64,000 bases of DNA from Eudorina sp. 2006-703-Eu-15 (lineage: Eukaryota > Chlorophyta > Chlorophyceae > Chlamydomonadales > Volvocaceae): assembly GCA_003117195.1 (NCBI GenBank), contig BDSI01000034.1, positions 62,001 through 126,000 on the forward strand, given 5' to 3'. A program made the position numbers and the translations under genes. The notes beneath the pieces were generated by a model. It saw only the letters and a program-made list of their open reading frames with translations, did not search any database and was not told the origin of the DNA. This document shows, piece by piece, positions 44,757 through 56,103 of the stretch. Within the stretch, counting starts at the first letter, position 1. Every line of letters begins with the position of its first letter.

Positions 44757-44794
<38 letters not shown>
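44706..44794. repeat. Two GT microsatellites
   Basis: (GT)n at 44706-44742 and 44760-44794 with an 17-base non-repeat spacer. Confidence 0.95.
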
Positions 44795-44803
<9 letters not shown>

Positions 44804-45922
44804 TCCGACGCGCGGCATGAATGAATCGTGGGCGATATGCGTGCCGCCGCCTGCGATGTAGTCCGCGGCACAGGCAAGCAAGCAAGCAAACACCGGTTTG
44901 CGTACGTTACGTAACGTACCTTGCTTGCGGCGGGGTGGAATCCGAAGCAGTGCACCGGCGAAAGGGGCATGTCAGATGCCCTCACATGGAGAGCGGACTC
45001 AGCAAACAAACCAAGCAATCGAGGCGGAAGGGCAGTGCATCGTGGCCCGTCGTTTCGTGTCGGGCTGGTCGGTCTTGCTTGGTCGAAGAGGGTCTTTGCC
45101 CTGCTACCTTTATTACCGGTGCGCAGCTGGACCGACGACGCCCGCCCTACGTATGCGGCGGCGGTGGGCGAGTGCTGCCCGCACGTGCCCGGCCGTGTGT
45201 GGTTCGGTGCGCTGGTGGGCAGTGCCCCTTCAGGCCCAACCTGGCCATCCAGCTACATACACGCCGCACGCACGGCGTTGTGTCGCCTGGAAGGTGGTAC
45301 CGTATGCGTGGCAGGCTGCTGATTGGGGTGCTTGACCATCTATCTTTAACTGTTCTTGGGTCCTGGACGGAGCCGTGCTTAGGACGGATAGGACCTGGTC
45401 CTGGCATGCAGTCGCATCATGACCTGCTCTGTAGCAACCCGTTGTCTGCGTATGGATGGGTGCACCTCGCTCTCCATCACCAGGCCCAACCCTAGGTAGA
45501 TATCCCTCCGGGTAGGTGCCACCGATGTCCTGTCCCCCAACCCTCCTTGCTTCCTCCCTGCGCTCTGCAGTATGCATGCATGCATGGTGCGACCCCGAGC
45601 ATCGCAGCCTCCCCAGTCCCCACCCACCCACCGTGTAATATTATAAGGTGCACATCTCACCGTCCCGCCACTAATGAGGCTATTGTGTGTGGTGTTGCTT
45701 GGGACGGATCTCTGGTTGCTGTGTGATGGGCCCTAAGTGGCCTGGACTCGTGTGGTCGAACTGTAGGTACGACGCATGTACGGTATGCGCATGTACATTA
45801 TATGCACGTACGATGTGTGCGGAGAGATGTGTGTGCCCTCGCTCGCTATCTTTATGGCAAGGGTTGTCGAATGTTGAGGCACGCGCGCTTCGGTCGGTCT
45901 TGCGTATTTATTTAATGACATG

Positions 45923-45948
45923 AATAAATGAATATTACAGCGAACCTC
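45923..45948 (-). mobile_element. Retroposon 3' end, copy 6 (short, diverged)
   Basis: Minus-strand GGTTCGCTGTAAT followed by ATTCATTTATTC. Weak but the same layout as the other copies. Confidence 0.4.
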
Positions 45949-46580
45949 GATGCTTCGATGGAGAGGACCAGCAGGCCGACGACCGCGCTCGATTGGAGCA
46001 GGCGTGTTCACTACGCAACCAGGAGCCACCTCGGCGGGGCCCCTCTGACACATAAGACATACCGCAATCCCACCGCGACGTACGCCGCCAGACACCATCA
46101 GGCCGGATCAGAGGGGGCCGCTCAGGCAACCACCTTAACACGCAGACTCGCTATGCAACGTACCAGCGGCGGCGTGTAGTAAGCAACGAGTGGAAACAAC
46201 AACGCGCAGGCAGCAGCAACAACCAACACAGCAGCAGCAGTGCATATTACGAATCGCAGCGTCATTGCCCAAGGAATCGCAGCGTCACCACCGAAGGAAT
46301 CGCAGCGTCATCGCCGTACACGCAGGCCACCGCCAGCTCCCGTGTCCTTATCACAGCGAGATCACACCACGTGTCTGGGTGGCGCTTGCGCTGTCAGCGA
46401 ACTTCATGACAACCTACCCTACACCCTGGAGTGCACTATTCGATGCCTTCCGCCATCTAGGCACGTCATCATCACACGCGGAGCCGGGCGGCCCTGCTGC
46501 GGCCACCCGAGCGTGGCAGGCCACGCGTCAACCTCCCTTCCAGGCGACGGGCAACATCAGCTCGCAGCTGTCACACGCCC

Positions 46581-46612
46581 GTCCGTCCGTCCGTCCGTCC
46601 GTCCGTCCGTCC
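46581..46612. repeat. GTCC microsatellite
   Basis: Eight tandem GTCC units. Confidence 0.85.
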
Positions 46613-46781
46613 ACCAGGCGGTCAGGTATCGAAGGCTACGAAAGCCCTGACAGATTATTTCGCTGAGCAGCTTCACGATTTCGGTTCTGTCGACCGGGCG
46701 CATTTCGGTGGTCATGGTCACGCTCCAGGCGGATCAGATGATACGGTATGGAGATTGCGATCCTGCCCAACCGTGACTCGA

Positions 46782-49700
46782 TCAATGGCCCCCCAGGAGG
46801 ACCCCCAGGCCGTCAAGCATCGCCCCCAGGTTCGGGTCCCCAGGCGCGCCGTCCTTCGCCAGCTGTTTCATGATCTTGGCGGCCCTGCTGGCGGCCTTGT
46901 TGGCGCCATTCAGCGCCTCGGTGAAGAGCCTGACCTCCAATTTCTGCGGCGCGGAAAGGGCGGCGGCCGGCAGGGGCGGGTCGGGGCAGAAAACCAATCA
47001 AGGTGCATGGCCGTGCTGTGCGCCGTGCCGTGCGGAGGGAGGCTAAGGGGGCATGCAACCCTTGGGGTGAGGGGCCAGGAAGGTTCGTTGGAGGCGCCCC
47101 GAGCGACCTGTTGGATGGGTGCGATGGTTCCGACGGGACTTCCACGCACGGGAGACTGAAATGACACCATCCATCCATCCATCCATCCATCCATCCATCC
47201 ATCCATCCATCCATCCATCCATCCATCCATCCGCGCCCAACTTAGGCGGGCATGTGCTTGGACAGGGCAGTGTGTGCTGCGTTCGACGGCCCCGGATTAG
47301 TAGGGCGAGTGCGCGGACCCACGCCAATTCTACAGTGATTGGACTCGTCCAGGGACCCGCGCTGTGCGTGCCGGCCCTAGTCCCACGTTTGCTTTGCTAA
47401 TAAGATAAACCACCACCCTGCCTTCCCGTGCAAGGGGATCTATCACACCAGTGTCCCGCCGAAGGCGTTGATGGGTGATGATCCCTTCCGGAATCAAGTT
47501 ACCGTATTCCCCGTAACAACAGCCTTCATCAACACGGACGCACCAGCACGGCATTGATGAGCTTTGTGAACTGGTTCAGGAGCCGCGGGTTGCCCTGCAG
47601 CGCGAAGGCCAGCCAGTCGAAGATGGTGCAGACTTGTCCGTTGACGCCGCCCGTGGCGCCGCCCAACGCGTTGGTGGCGGTGGTGACGGCACTCGAGGCG
47701 ACATCACCGACGCCGGGGATAAGGCCCACCAGCCCCGCCAGGTCGACACCGACGGGGCCGATGTTCATGGTGCCGTTATTGACGCCGACGTCGATACCGG
47801 TGGCTCGGACCAGGTCACAGCAGTAGGCGTTCATGTAGGCGCTGCCCTCCGGGCTCAGGCTGAGCGCGGGGCAGAGGGCCAGGCAGGCGGGTGGGTGTGC
47901 ACAGTTGTTCCTCCCTCAATACGTCCCTAGTTGCTGCAGGCCATTTGTGCGGCCTGGTTCATACCGTAATGGGAACAGGCACGAATACATTCTCGCGCCC
48001 TCAAAACCCAATGCTGAAGCCCTGAAACCCTGAACACCTTCCCCTAGGCCGGTACGGCATAGCCGTACAGAAACTTACTAGGGATCCCAAATAAGTTCTT
48101 AACCACCATCCGGTCACGGCAGCCTTACACATTCTACCACTTCCGAGGGTGCACATGCATGAACGAAATGAGCACGCCGCCGATCGATTTGGTTGCTCGG
48201 GGCTATCCACTCTTCGTCAGAGGTCGCAGTTCGGGTCTCGGATGCGGTATCATGTGCGGAGAATTCACTCGTTGCGCCCGAAGTGGCGGCAATGACACCC
48301 CTACCAAGACGCTACGTTCCACATGCGGTGGCGAGGTACGCAACCCGCCGCCAGCGCCTCAAGTGAGACAATACCTGGGTGCCGAGATGTGGTTGCCCGC
48401 GGGCAAGCGTACTTCATCGGCAGCAGGTCTCTAACCCCTTCACACAGAAGCAATGCACAGGTGCACTTCAGTCCCCGCATCCCGGCAGCAGCAACTGTGC
48501 CCCGTGTGGCGCAGCCCACCTGTCCACGTCCCTCCGCCTCTTGCTCTTACCCCGTGAATCCGGCGCCCACCAGGTTCGACAGCAGCCCGAACACAGCGGC
48601 GTAGGGCGTACCCAGGCCCACCACCAGGCCGGAAAGCGCCTGCAGGAACCTGCGCCGTTGCGCGCAGGTGGCAGGCGCCGGGCGGGGCTCGTTCAGGGTA
48701 CCTCTGTACGTGTGTGCTGATTACAGCACGCAGCCGCCGCCATGCTGCTGTTGGGCGCGGTGTTCTGTCGCACACAGGATTACTAGCACGCCAAGAGCTG
48801 TCTGCGCGGAGCGCAAGTGCGTGCGCGCGTATGTGCGCATGCGCCATCCAAGGTCCGCAACCTCGTATTATTGGCATCCGTTTCAAGGTTAGATGCCTAA
48901 CCTTAGAAAAGCAAAGTACCTCATCATGCCCGGGAGGCTGTATGTTGGACCCCTGCCGTGTCCTGTGTCGCTGGATGCCCCCATCCCCATCGGCCTGTCG
49001 GGCGGCCTAACCTTCTAGGTCGGCTCTACGTAGGCATGCTTGGGTGCTCATCCATTTCGTCGGTGCATTTGTGCCAACCCCTCCGCCTGTCCCACCCCGC
49101 CCTCGACTCACTGGGCGAGCGCGAACTGCACACAGGCGTTGTTCAGCGTCTTCTTCGTGTTGTTCTTGTCCCTGGCCTGCCTCTGGAACTTGATGTTCTC
49201 GGACAGCGTCTTTTGCCGCTTGTTGATGTCACCTGATGTTTGGAAGGGCGGGAGTGCGTACAGCGTTAGGGATGCGGTGGGCGCGGCGGCACCGGGGAGC
49301 GGGAGACGCGGGGAGAGCGGCGGGGCGGGCGATGCCGATCAGCGGCTTGCCTGGCGCCGGCCATGCTTGCTTGCACGATTCACGATTCGCGAATAAAAAT
49401 GGGCGAGCGCAAAAGTGGTGTTCGTTCAAGGGCCTCCTGGAGAAGATGCCATGGCACTGCCGGAACGCGTTATGTGGGGGCTTTCTGCCGTGGCCCGTGG
49501 GACATCCGAACGGCAGCTTCGGTCGCTCGGAGACAAGCCTTCCAATCATAGGCTGGTTTCGAAGCTCAACTGATCTCTCTACCTCCGATGGGACCGCGTC
49601 ATGGAGTCGCTACGTTACTCACCTGTGAGCTGCTGGGCAAACACCTGGAAGTCCGCGGGGCTGGCGATCGTCACCGGCGGCAGACCCACGCCCGCGGTGA

Positions 49701-52700
49701 AGCCGCCGCCCAGGGCTGGGGGGCCGCCCCGCGGCAGGGTGCGCAGGGGGGGGGAGCGAGTCGGGAGTGACGCCGAGGAAAACATAAATGCACACTGGGC
49801 AGCAGGCTCGGTACAGCGAGGCGAGCGAGCTGGGTTCAGCAAGCCATGTTAAGATGTGCGAGCGGCCGAGTGCATACACGCCTTCTAGATTATTGCACGC
49901 CATCCTTCTCAGGATCAGGTTAGGGTACTGTCGTCCTGGGTGTCTTGGGACCATGGGACAGTGCGTCACGCATGCCGTTGCAGCTAAGGCCAGGATGCCC
50001 CTACCGCTTCTGTCTCAGTCATTTTACATGTCCTGGGTGGGCGTCACAGCGGACCCCACAAGTACAGCACCTCCACGCACTGCACTAGGGACCAGGCCAG
50101 ACGCACCCCCTCCCGGCCGTGCGCTGTTATTTATCTCCGTCATACACAACGCCTCACCATCAGCCGGCACAGGTGTGCCTAAGCCCGGCACGATGATCCC
50201 GGGGAAACCTTGGCTGCTGGCCACCATAACCGAGAGGCCGCTGATTCCGCTTGCTGCTCCTGGAAGGGCTGCTGTGGCCGGATCGCCGCCCAGGGCGCCC
50301 TTGCCCGCAGCCCGGAGGCCGCCGGCGCCCGCCGAGCCTGTCGCGCCCGCGCTGCCAGTAGCACTAGTATCGGTGGCACCCGCGCCCGCAGCGCTGGCCG
50401 CGTCCGCCCCGCTGGTGGGCTCAGTACCGGCGGTACCCGCGGCTGCCGCGTTCGCAGCCGGCGCCTCGGCGGACTGCCGCATGGCGTCTGTGGGCAGGAT
50501 GGTTCGCAGCAGCTCCCGAGTGGCATCATCGAAGGCGCCGTTCAGCTGGGGGCGTGCCAGGGATGAAGCGAGGCAGGGGGCGACATCGCAGCGGCGTAGC
50601 AAGCACCGATTGAATGCAAGCGCATGGGCATAGGACTCCAGAAACCGAGCATGATTGCGATATAGATGTTTTCTACTTGCCGCGCTCAGCAGCTTGTGAT
50701 GCTTGGCAGGGCCACTGCAAGTGAATGAATGAATGAATGAATGAATGAATGAATGAATGAATGAATGAATGAATGAATGAATGAATGAATGAATGAATGA
50801 ATGAATGAATGAATGAATGAATGAATGAATGAACTAAGGTCCAAAAACTGTCTTGCTGCTAAAAATCACTATAATTGCCGTACTGCGCATAACAATTCAT
50901 AGGCTTCGGCCAAGGAGGTAACCGGAAGCATGCCGCTCACAGGAATGAAAGATTAAAATACATGTTGAAACTCGTATGGTTATGCTGATATATACAGTCA
51001 CAGCCGGAGCGTCTGGGTTGGCGGAGAACGGGAAATCAGCAACGCCGGTACCACGGCACTGCGTCAACCCTAAATCTTACATTTTCACAGTGAAGATTAT
51101 AATTTAGATTGTTTTTCGCAATGGAGGCGTCGCTGAGGACCTGCACAGACTTATCCACCGCCGATGGGTCCAGCTGGGTCATTTTCAATACAGTTCCGTG
51201 ATGGTCGGTATTGTCATTCCGTGGGTTGATCCTGAACATTTCTTCTCCGCCAGTGTCTCAGCATGCTGGCATGCCTTCATTGGCAAAGTAACCGCCGCGC
51301 TACTGAATTATAAAATTTGCTACTGATTTATTGCAACACGCCCCCTGTCATTAAGGTCGCGAATGAATGAATGAATGAATGAATGAATGAATGAATGAAT
51401 GAACGTTACAGCGGACCCCAAAAGGGATCAACGCAAGGGTCAAGCAAATGCCTGGCTGGACTGGCTGATGAATTAGGTTATTGCGCGAGGTGGTGCATTC
51501 GCATTGGTGCACCGGCTGGGCACCAATGTCAATTATGAATGGCAGATGTTAATCGCCGCAATGCGTGTGTACCCACCACGTTGTTGAAAGCGAGGGCGGC
51601 CTGAGCGGGTGTGGCGACGTTGGCCCTGGCCGCCCGCCCGGGGAACAGGAAGTCCCGGAAGGACGAGGCTGCGCAGGCACGGGCGGGCCGCAAGACGCAC
51701 GGGCAGCCACCAGCAAACGGTTTACTCGGATTCCTTCGTGTCTCACAAATCCAAGGCGTGCATTAGAGCGAAGCGCCTCTGGCCATTCGGTGTGTGCCAC
51801 GGCATGCGATTCATCGGAACGGTGAACACGGGATACTGCTGTGTAGGGGTGTGGCGAAACCGTTCCGTCTCAAAGCCCGACGGCCCAACGGCGCAAGTAT
51901 TTTACCGGACTTGCTAACGTCTTCGGCCCTCGCTGCATCCGGGCAAGCTGCACGTACGCCAGCCCACGCAGCGCCGGGCTCCCACCCCACGCTCCTCCAC
52001 CGCTCAAACCGTCACGTGGCCCACCCGGCCTTCACCCACAACATCTCCCCCCCCTCCGACTCGCTGCAATCGGACCCACCATCGCTCGGCAGGGCATTGG
52101 TGATGCTGGTAATGGTGCTGTTGTCAGCTCCCAGGCTCTTGAGGGCAGCCGCGATGGCATCGCGGCCGCCGGTGATGTCGCCACTGCTGCTGCTGCTGCC
52201 GCTGCCGCTGCTGCCGCCGCTGCTGCCGCTGCCGGTCGCAGGCGCGCCCTTGTCCTGCGACGGCGCAGCGCCCGCGCTGCCGCCGTCCGCGGGGCGGATT
52301 CGGATTACGCTCTGCAAGTCAATGGGGTTCTCCGCCGAGCCCTGCGCGGCAGTGGAGCCCAGAGGTGCCGCGAGTGCGGGCGAGGACAGGGAGCGGCCGC
52401 GCAGTCGGCCGTGACTGCCCCACAGGAGTGGCGGATGCGAGGTAGGCGAGTACACCCAACATGGCTCCCCAGCGTGTCTCTGAGTGGCACAACCGATTAT
52501 GCTTCACTGGAATTCCGCCGTCGCATTTATTCGCGCAACCCGGGGTCCCGCCGCCCTCCCGCGCGTGGGTACTTGAATCACGACGATAGCATGAGCATCG
52601 GTAAGCCGTCTGAGGTTACGTGCAAACTAACAATCGGCTTTCGGCGGTGCAACGCCGTCATGCGACTCCAGACCACGAGCTCGTGCCAAACGTTTTCATG

Positions 52701-53046
52701 TAGCCGAAAGGAGGGCAGAGAGCTAGCTGACGCGCATGAAAACGTGGGGCTATATCCTATACGGCAGCCACCGTCGCGGGGTCGGCGCCCGTCTGGACGG
52801 TAAACCAGGAGTCATGGACAGGCTGGGCCGCTGTCACTCCCGTGACCCGCATTGCCCCCCCTGGCTTCCTCCCTGCCTCGTCGCCACGTACTAGCGCGCA
52901 AGGCAGCTACCCCAGAAGCAAACAGGTACGCAGATGCTCGCTCTGCAGCAGCCTCGACCCACCACATCATTCGGGACCTGGCCCGAGCAGACGCCGCTGA
53001 ACAGCAGCGCGCAGCAGAGCGCGAGCAGGGGTGCGAGTCGCGCCAT
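46782..53046 (-). CDS. Secreted protein, left member of a head-to-head paralog pair (nine exons)
   Basis: Exons 53046-52963, 52341-52080, 51668-51577, 50545-50158, 49715-49623, 49232-49112, 48649-48551, 47859-47544 and 46943-46782 join in phase to 538 residues. An N-terminal signal peptide ([20 protein letters not shown]) predicts entry to the secretory pathway. The body alternates helix-rich blocks with Gly/Ser/Ala linkers: [71 protein letters not shown] and [14 protein letters not shown]. Every exon but the linkers aligns with the gene at 59198, with the same splice phases, so both models support each other. Four cysteines (C, CC, C) are shared and could form disulfides. Family not recognised; an extracellular-matrix or cell-wall role is only a guess. 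Confidence 0.82.
47168..47231. repeat. CCAT microsatellite in intron 8
   Basis: Sixteen CCAT units between exons 8 and 9 of the left paralog. Confidence 0.95.
50722..50833. repeat. GAAT microsatellite
   Basis: About 28 GAAT units in intron 3 of the left paralog, possibly an expanded retroposon tail. Confidence 0.95.
51361..51434 (-). mobile_element. Retroposon 3' end, copy 7, with GAAT tail
   Basis: On the minus strand CGTTGATCCCTTTTGGGGTC then CGCTGTAACGTTC, followed by a tail of about ten ATTC units. It lies in intron 3 of the left paralog, in the sense direction. It is nearly identical to the copy at 60277 over 35 bases. Confidence 0.7.
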
Positions 53047-53736
53047 GTCACTTCTTGTGGGCGGGGATGTGCCGCTGCTGTTTGCCTGCTGCTCTCGGAA
53101 TGGGATGTTTCCACCGCAGGGGTGTGACTTAAGATGGTGCAAGGTGAGAGCTGCGAGCTGTGCGCCGAACGGCGGGCGGGCGGCGGGCTGTCGACTGACG
53201 ACGTCGTCTTGTGGACAACAATTGAGTCAATCACGGAGGGGAGTGTGGATGTGTAATGGGGAGGCGTCTGCTGCGCAGAGGCTTTATTGCTTTGCCTTGC
53301 TTGGGGGTGCTTGAAGAGGAAATCACACAGGCCGTTTGCCTTCGGGCTAGCTGATCACGAGGAGAGGTGTTTGGCGTGCGTGTTCTGCTGATAACCAGCC
53401 CAAGGCTGCCGTCCGTTCTGTTGATCGAAGTCGCATGGACTCCTTTTTGTGTGGCGCCGGCACGTCACCCCGCGCCGCCTGTCCGGTTCCGCCGTTTGAC
53501 GCTGTCGAAAGGAAGCTCCGGCCGCAGCCATGGCAGCGTGCGTGATGTACGGGACGGGCCCACTGACACCGCCTGTCGGACCGTGCCGAGACGTGGGACA
53601 GAGGGCCCGTGTGGGCGGTGTCGCGGACGGGCCGACTGACTCTGACTGACAAGAGCGCGGGAGGAGCCTAGCTGCCGGTGAGGCTGCTGCCCAAGGGTGA
53701 ATCAAATCATAGATTGAATTGTTAGATATCTGAAAA

Positions 53737-53973
53737 CAGGGTGGCTATCTTAAGATATAAATATATATTCGGCCGAAAACCTTGCGTTTTGATAGATACT
53801 TTCCCTCGGTGGGAAAATGGGGTTTTAGATACTCATGGCCTCTCGCACGGGGAGAAGCCCCCTTTGAGTAGATAAAATGCCGGCAAAAGCTCCCTCCGAC
53901 AGATACTTTCAGCACGATTGGGCAAGGAGTATCTCCGGCCGTAGATACTCTGCAAAATAAGATAGCCACCCTG
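53737..53973. mobile_element. hAT-type MITE 2
   Basis: 237 bp with perfect 15-bp terminal inverted repeats CAGGGTGGCTATCTT and AAGATAGCCACCCTG, flanked by a perfect 8-bp duplication TCTGAAAA (53729-53736 and 53974-53981). Ends match those of MITE 1 at 12 of 15 positions. Inside, TAGATACT-type motifs recur on both strands (for example near 53789, 53828, 53899 and 53942), possible subterminal transposase-binding sites. No coding capacity. Confidence 0.95.
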
Positions 53974-54330
53974 TCTGAAAAAATCATCGTCGGGCGGACG
54001 CGCGGACGCGTGGCGCGATGGCGAAGGTGGCGGGCGCCACCTTTCCTCAGTTCACTGGGCCATAACGCTTTCCTGTCAATCATTCTTGATACAACAGGCT
54101 CATAGAATCAAGAAATTTCTGTTATAATGACAAGCATAATCAGGTTGACGTGGCCTTTGTGCTCGACCCCTCTCCGTATGCCGTCACGCGTATCGAAAGA
54201 AGCGGCACGGTAGGCATACTTTTCAAGGAAAATACATAGGTTACACTGCAACACTTGGGTTTGTTCTGAGTAAAAAGCTAGCGAATCCGGCTGGTCAAGC
54301 TGCAACCATATGAGGAATCAGCTCACCGTT

Positions 54331-54388
54331 ACATGTTGGGGCTCCTACGGTAGGAGACGTACTTTTCTCCTATACAGGAGAAACGACC
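54331..54388 (+). repeat. Left terminal inverted repeat
   Basis: Starts ACATGTTGGGG. Contains two internal palindromes: CTCCTACGGTAGGAG and TTCTCCTATACAGGAGAA. One base differs from the right copy (position 33: T versus C). Confidence 0.97.
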
Positions 54389-54489
54389 TGAATGGATTCC
54401 CTCGCAACTGATACTGAACGTATTATAATGACGTTTAGGTCATAATATATAGGGTGGCAAGTTCGTTATGGCGAGTACCGTATTACCAC

Positions 54490-54774
54490 ATGTTCATGAA
54501 CAACATCTCCCGCAAAGGATCAGTCGCGATCGTTGCTCTCATTATTGTTGTGCTCACAATTAGGAACTATGAATGGATTATAGCGGCCTCGGGGCTCACT
54601 GGCGGCGGCAGTCGCCTCAGCATTATGTCCGACAGCTCGGAAGGTTTTGAGGAAAAGTTTAAACCTTCTCGGTTCACCCGAGGGGCCTCATCCAAACGTA
54701 AAGTTGGAGATGGTAAAGACGGTGCGGACGGCAGCCTCCCTACTAGCCCAGGAGAATCGCCGTGTGTCTACTAG
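54490..54774 (+). CDS. Small possible membrane protein inside the recombinase element
   Basis: About 94 residues from the ATG at 54490. A hydrophobic run GSVAIVALIIVVLTI is followed by a charged stretch (SDSSEGFEEKFKPSRF, SSKRK). AT-rich TATA-like sequence (CATAATATATAGG) lies about 40 bases upstream. The end runs into the minisatellite, so the true 3' end or a splice is uncertain. No family recognised; may be a first exon rather than a gene. Confidence 0.3.
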   Translation: MFMNNISRKGSVAIVALIIVVLTIRNYEWIIAASGLTGGGSRLSIMSDSSEGFEEKFKPSRFTRGASSKRKVGDGKDGADGSLPTSPGESPCVY

Positions 54775-55031
54775 CTCAGGAGAACGACCACGCGTCTACT
54801 AGCCCAGGAGAATCGTCCGTGTGTCTACTAGCTAGCCCAGGCGAATCGCCCGTGTGTCTACTAGCCCAGGAGAATCGCCCGTGTGTCTACTAGCTAGCCC
54901 AGGCGAATCGCCCGTGTGTCTACTAGCTAGCCCAGGCGAATCGCCCGTGTGTCTACTAGCCCAGGAGAATCGGCCGTGTGTCTACTAGCCCAGGAGAATC
55001 GCCCGTGTGTCTACTAGCCCAGGAGAATGGG
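54738..55031. repeat. 28/32-bp minisatellite in the accessory frame
   Basis: About ten units of TCTACTAGCCCAGGAGAATC plus GCCCGTGTG. Units with CTAGCTAG are four bases longer, which shifts the reading frame of the minus-strand accessory gene and may set its C-terminus. Confidence 0.9.
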
Positions 55032-55654
55032 CGAGCAGAGAGCATAAGCTTGCCCTTTCTGATTTCATCCAACACAATTTGGGGCTCGACCGGCAAGACG
55101 TCCTGCTTTTGCTCGGATGCAACCACCCACCACAGCAATGCGGCGGAGGCCATGAACGTGTCATTGGCGAATGCCTGCTTCGCAAATGACTCAGCCTCGT
55201 CCGCCTCGCCCTCCAAGGGTTGAAGCAGCTCTGCCGCCACCAGCGCTCTCTTGATGGTATCTGCCCGGAGCTCCACTCGGACAGCGTTCTGCCAGGGCAC
55301 GATGATGTCTTGTAAGACGACCTTCCCGTCACGGGCTCCTCTTGCTGTCACCACTAATTGCTGGTAGTTGAAGATGGGTACGGTACGACCACCACGGAGG
55401 TTGCGCACACCGGCTGGAGGGGGCGAGGCCATTGCTGGCATGGTCGGTTGAGCGGTGGCGGCAACCTTTGGAGCACTGGGACCCGGCGCCGGCGCCAGTG
55501 CGTCGTCCACCGTGCCGCACTCCTCGCCCTTTGAGCCATTCGGCGCATCGCTGGGAAGCGCCGCGGCTTTGGCCTTGCGCCCCTGTGAAGTTGGCAAGGA
55601 TGCTAAATTGGCAAGGATGAAGGTGTGAACCCTGCAGCGCCCGTCGCCATCCAC
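54956..55654 (-). CDS. Accessory protein of the recombinase element (start unresolved)
   Basis: Open for about 232 codons; the first in-frame ATG is at 55441, but coding character extends up to about 55640, where TGCAG could be an acceptor, so an upstream exon is likely. Sequence includes VPIFNYQQLVVTARGARDGK, VVLQDIIVPWQNAVRVELRA, EADEAESFAKQAFANDTF and ALLWWVVASEQKQDVLPVEP, which look like a folded helical domain. No family recognised. The 3' end runs into the minisatellite at 54738-55031. It is divergent from the recombinase gene, with a shared upstream region of a few hundred bases. Probably a helper, regulatory or DNA-binding protein of the element, by position only. Confidence 0.5.
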   Translation of the reverse strand: MDGDGRCRVHTFILANLASLPTSQGRKAKAAALPSDAPNGSKGEECGTVDDALAPAPGPSAPKVAATAQPTMPAMASPPPAGVRNLRGGRTVPIFNYQQLVVTARGARDGKVVLQDIIVPWQNAVRVELRADTIKRALVAAELLQPLEGEADEAESFAKQAFANDTFMASAALLWWVVASEQKQDVLPVEPQIVLDEIRKGKLMLSARPFSWASRHTGDSPGLVDTRPILLG

Positions 55655-56103
55655 ACATACAGAAATTTACGCAGGTACTAATACGGGACGTTCGCCGAGA
55701 TCTAATGGGTTATGAAAAATATAGGACCCCAGAGAATTCGATCCTTACTTTTGGGGGCCAGCCACACGCCGCGGAGCCGCACTTTCCAGCACACGTGCCA
55801 TCACATTTGGGTGCGCAGTGTGGGTCGTCCAACTCAATGCGACGGCGGGCTATTTAGCCTACGAGCGTTACGACTTCTGGACTATGCTTGCGCCTCGCAG
55901 GTTACCTCCGGCCTCGTGCTGGGTGCGTTATTGCCCGTTCCCCTGAGCGGCGTGGTGGTGCCCTCTCGAGCTGGCGTGGCCTCTCCTGCTCTTACACCGG
56001 CAGCTCCCGCCGTTGGTTCGCAGTCCCGCACCGGCCCAGTGAGTTTCCCGATAGCACTCTCTTTGCCGTTCTACCGACAGATGCCGACACGGGCCGTAAT
56101 GAC

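Larger units (their letters stand above)
40930..46781. other. Gene-poor stretch
   Basis: 5.9 kb without a supported gene. It holds a GGCAG-type repeat (about 41525-41690), GT tracts (44706-44794), retroposon 3' ends at 44528 and 45923, a thrice-repeated GAATCGCAGCGTCA (46252-46314) and a GTCC run (46581-46612). ATG frames at 42351-42785 (144 codons) and 43090-43359 (89 codons) are the only candidates for small genes; neither has a recognisable domain. Confidence 0.45.

Noticed and set aside
44821..45495. 224-codon frame in the 41-46.7 kb stretch
   Set aside because: Cys/Arg-rich random-looking translation, with overlapping frames of similar length in the same region.
55888..56103. N-terminal extension of the recombinase to 55888
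   Set aside because: The frame begins at a TTG, not an ATG, and the extra residues look non-coding; ATG at 56104 preferred, though an upstream exon is possible.
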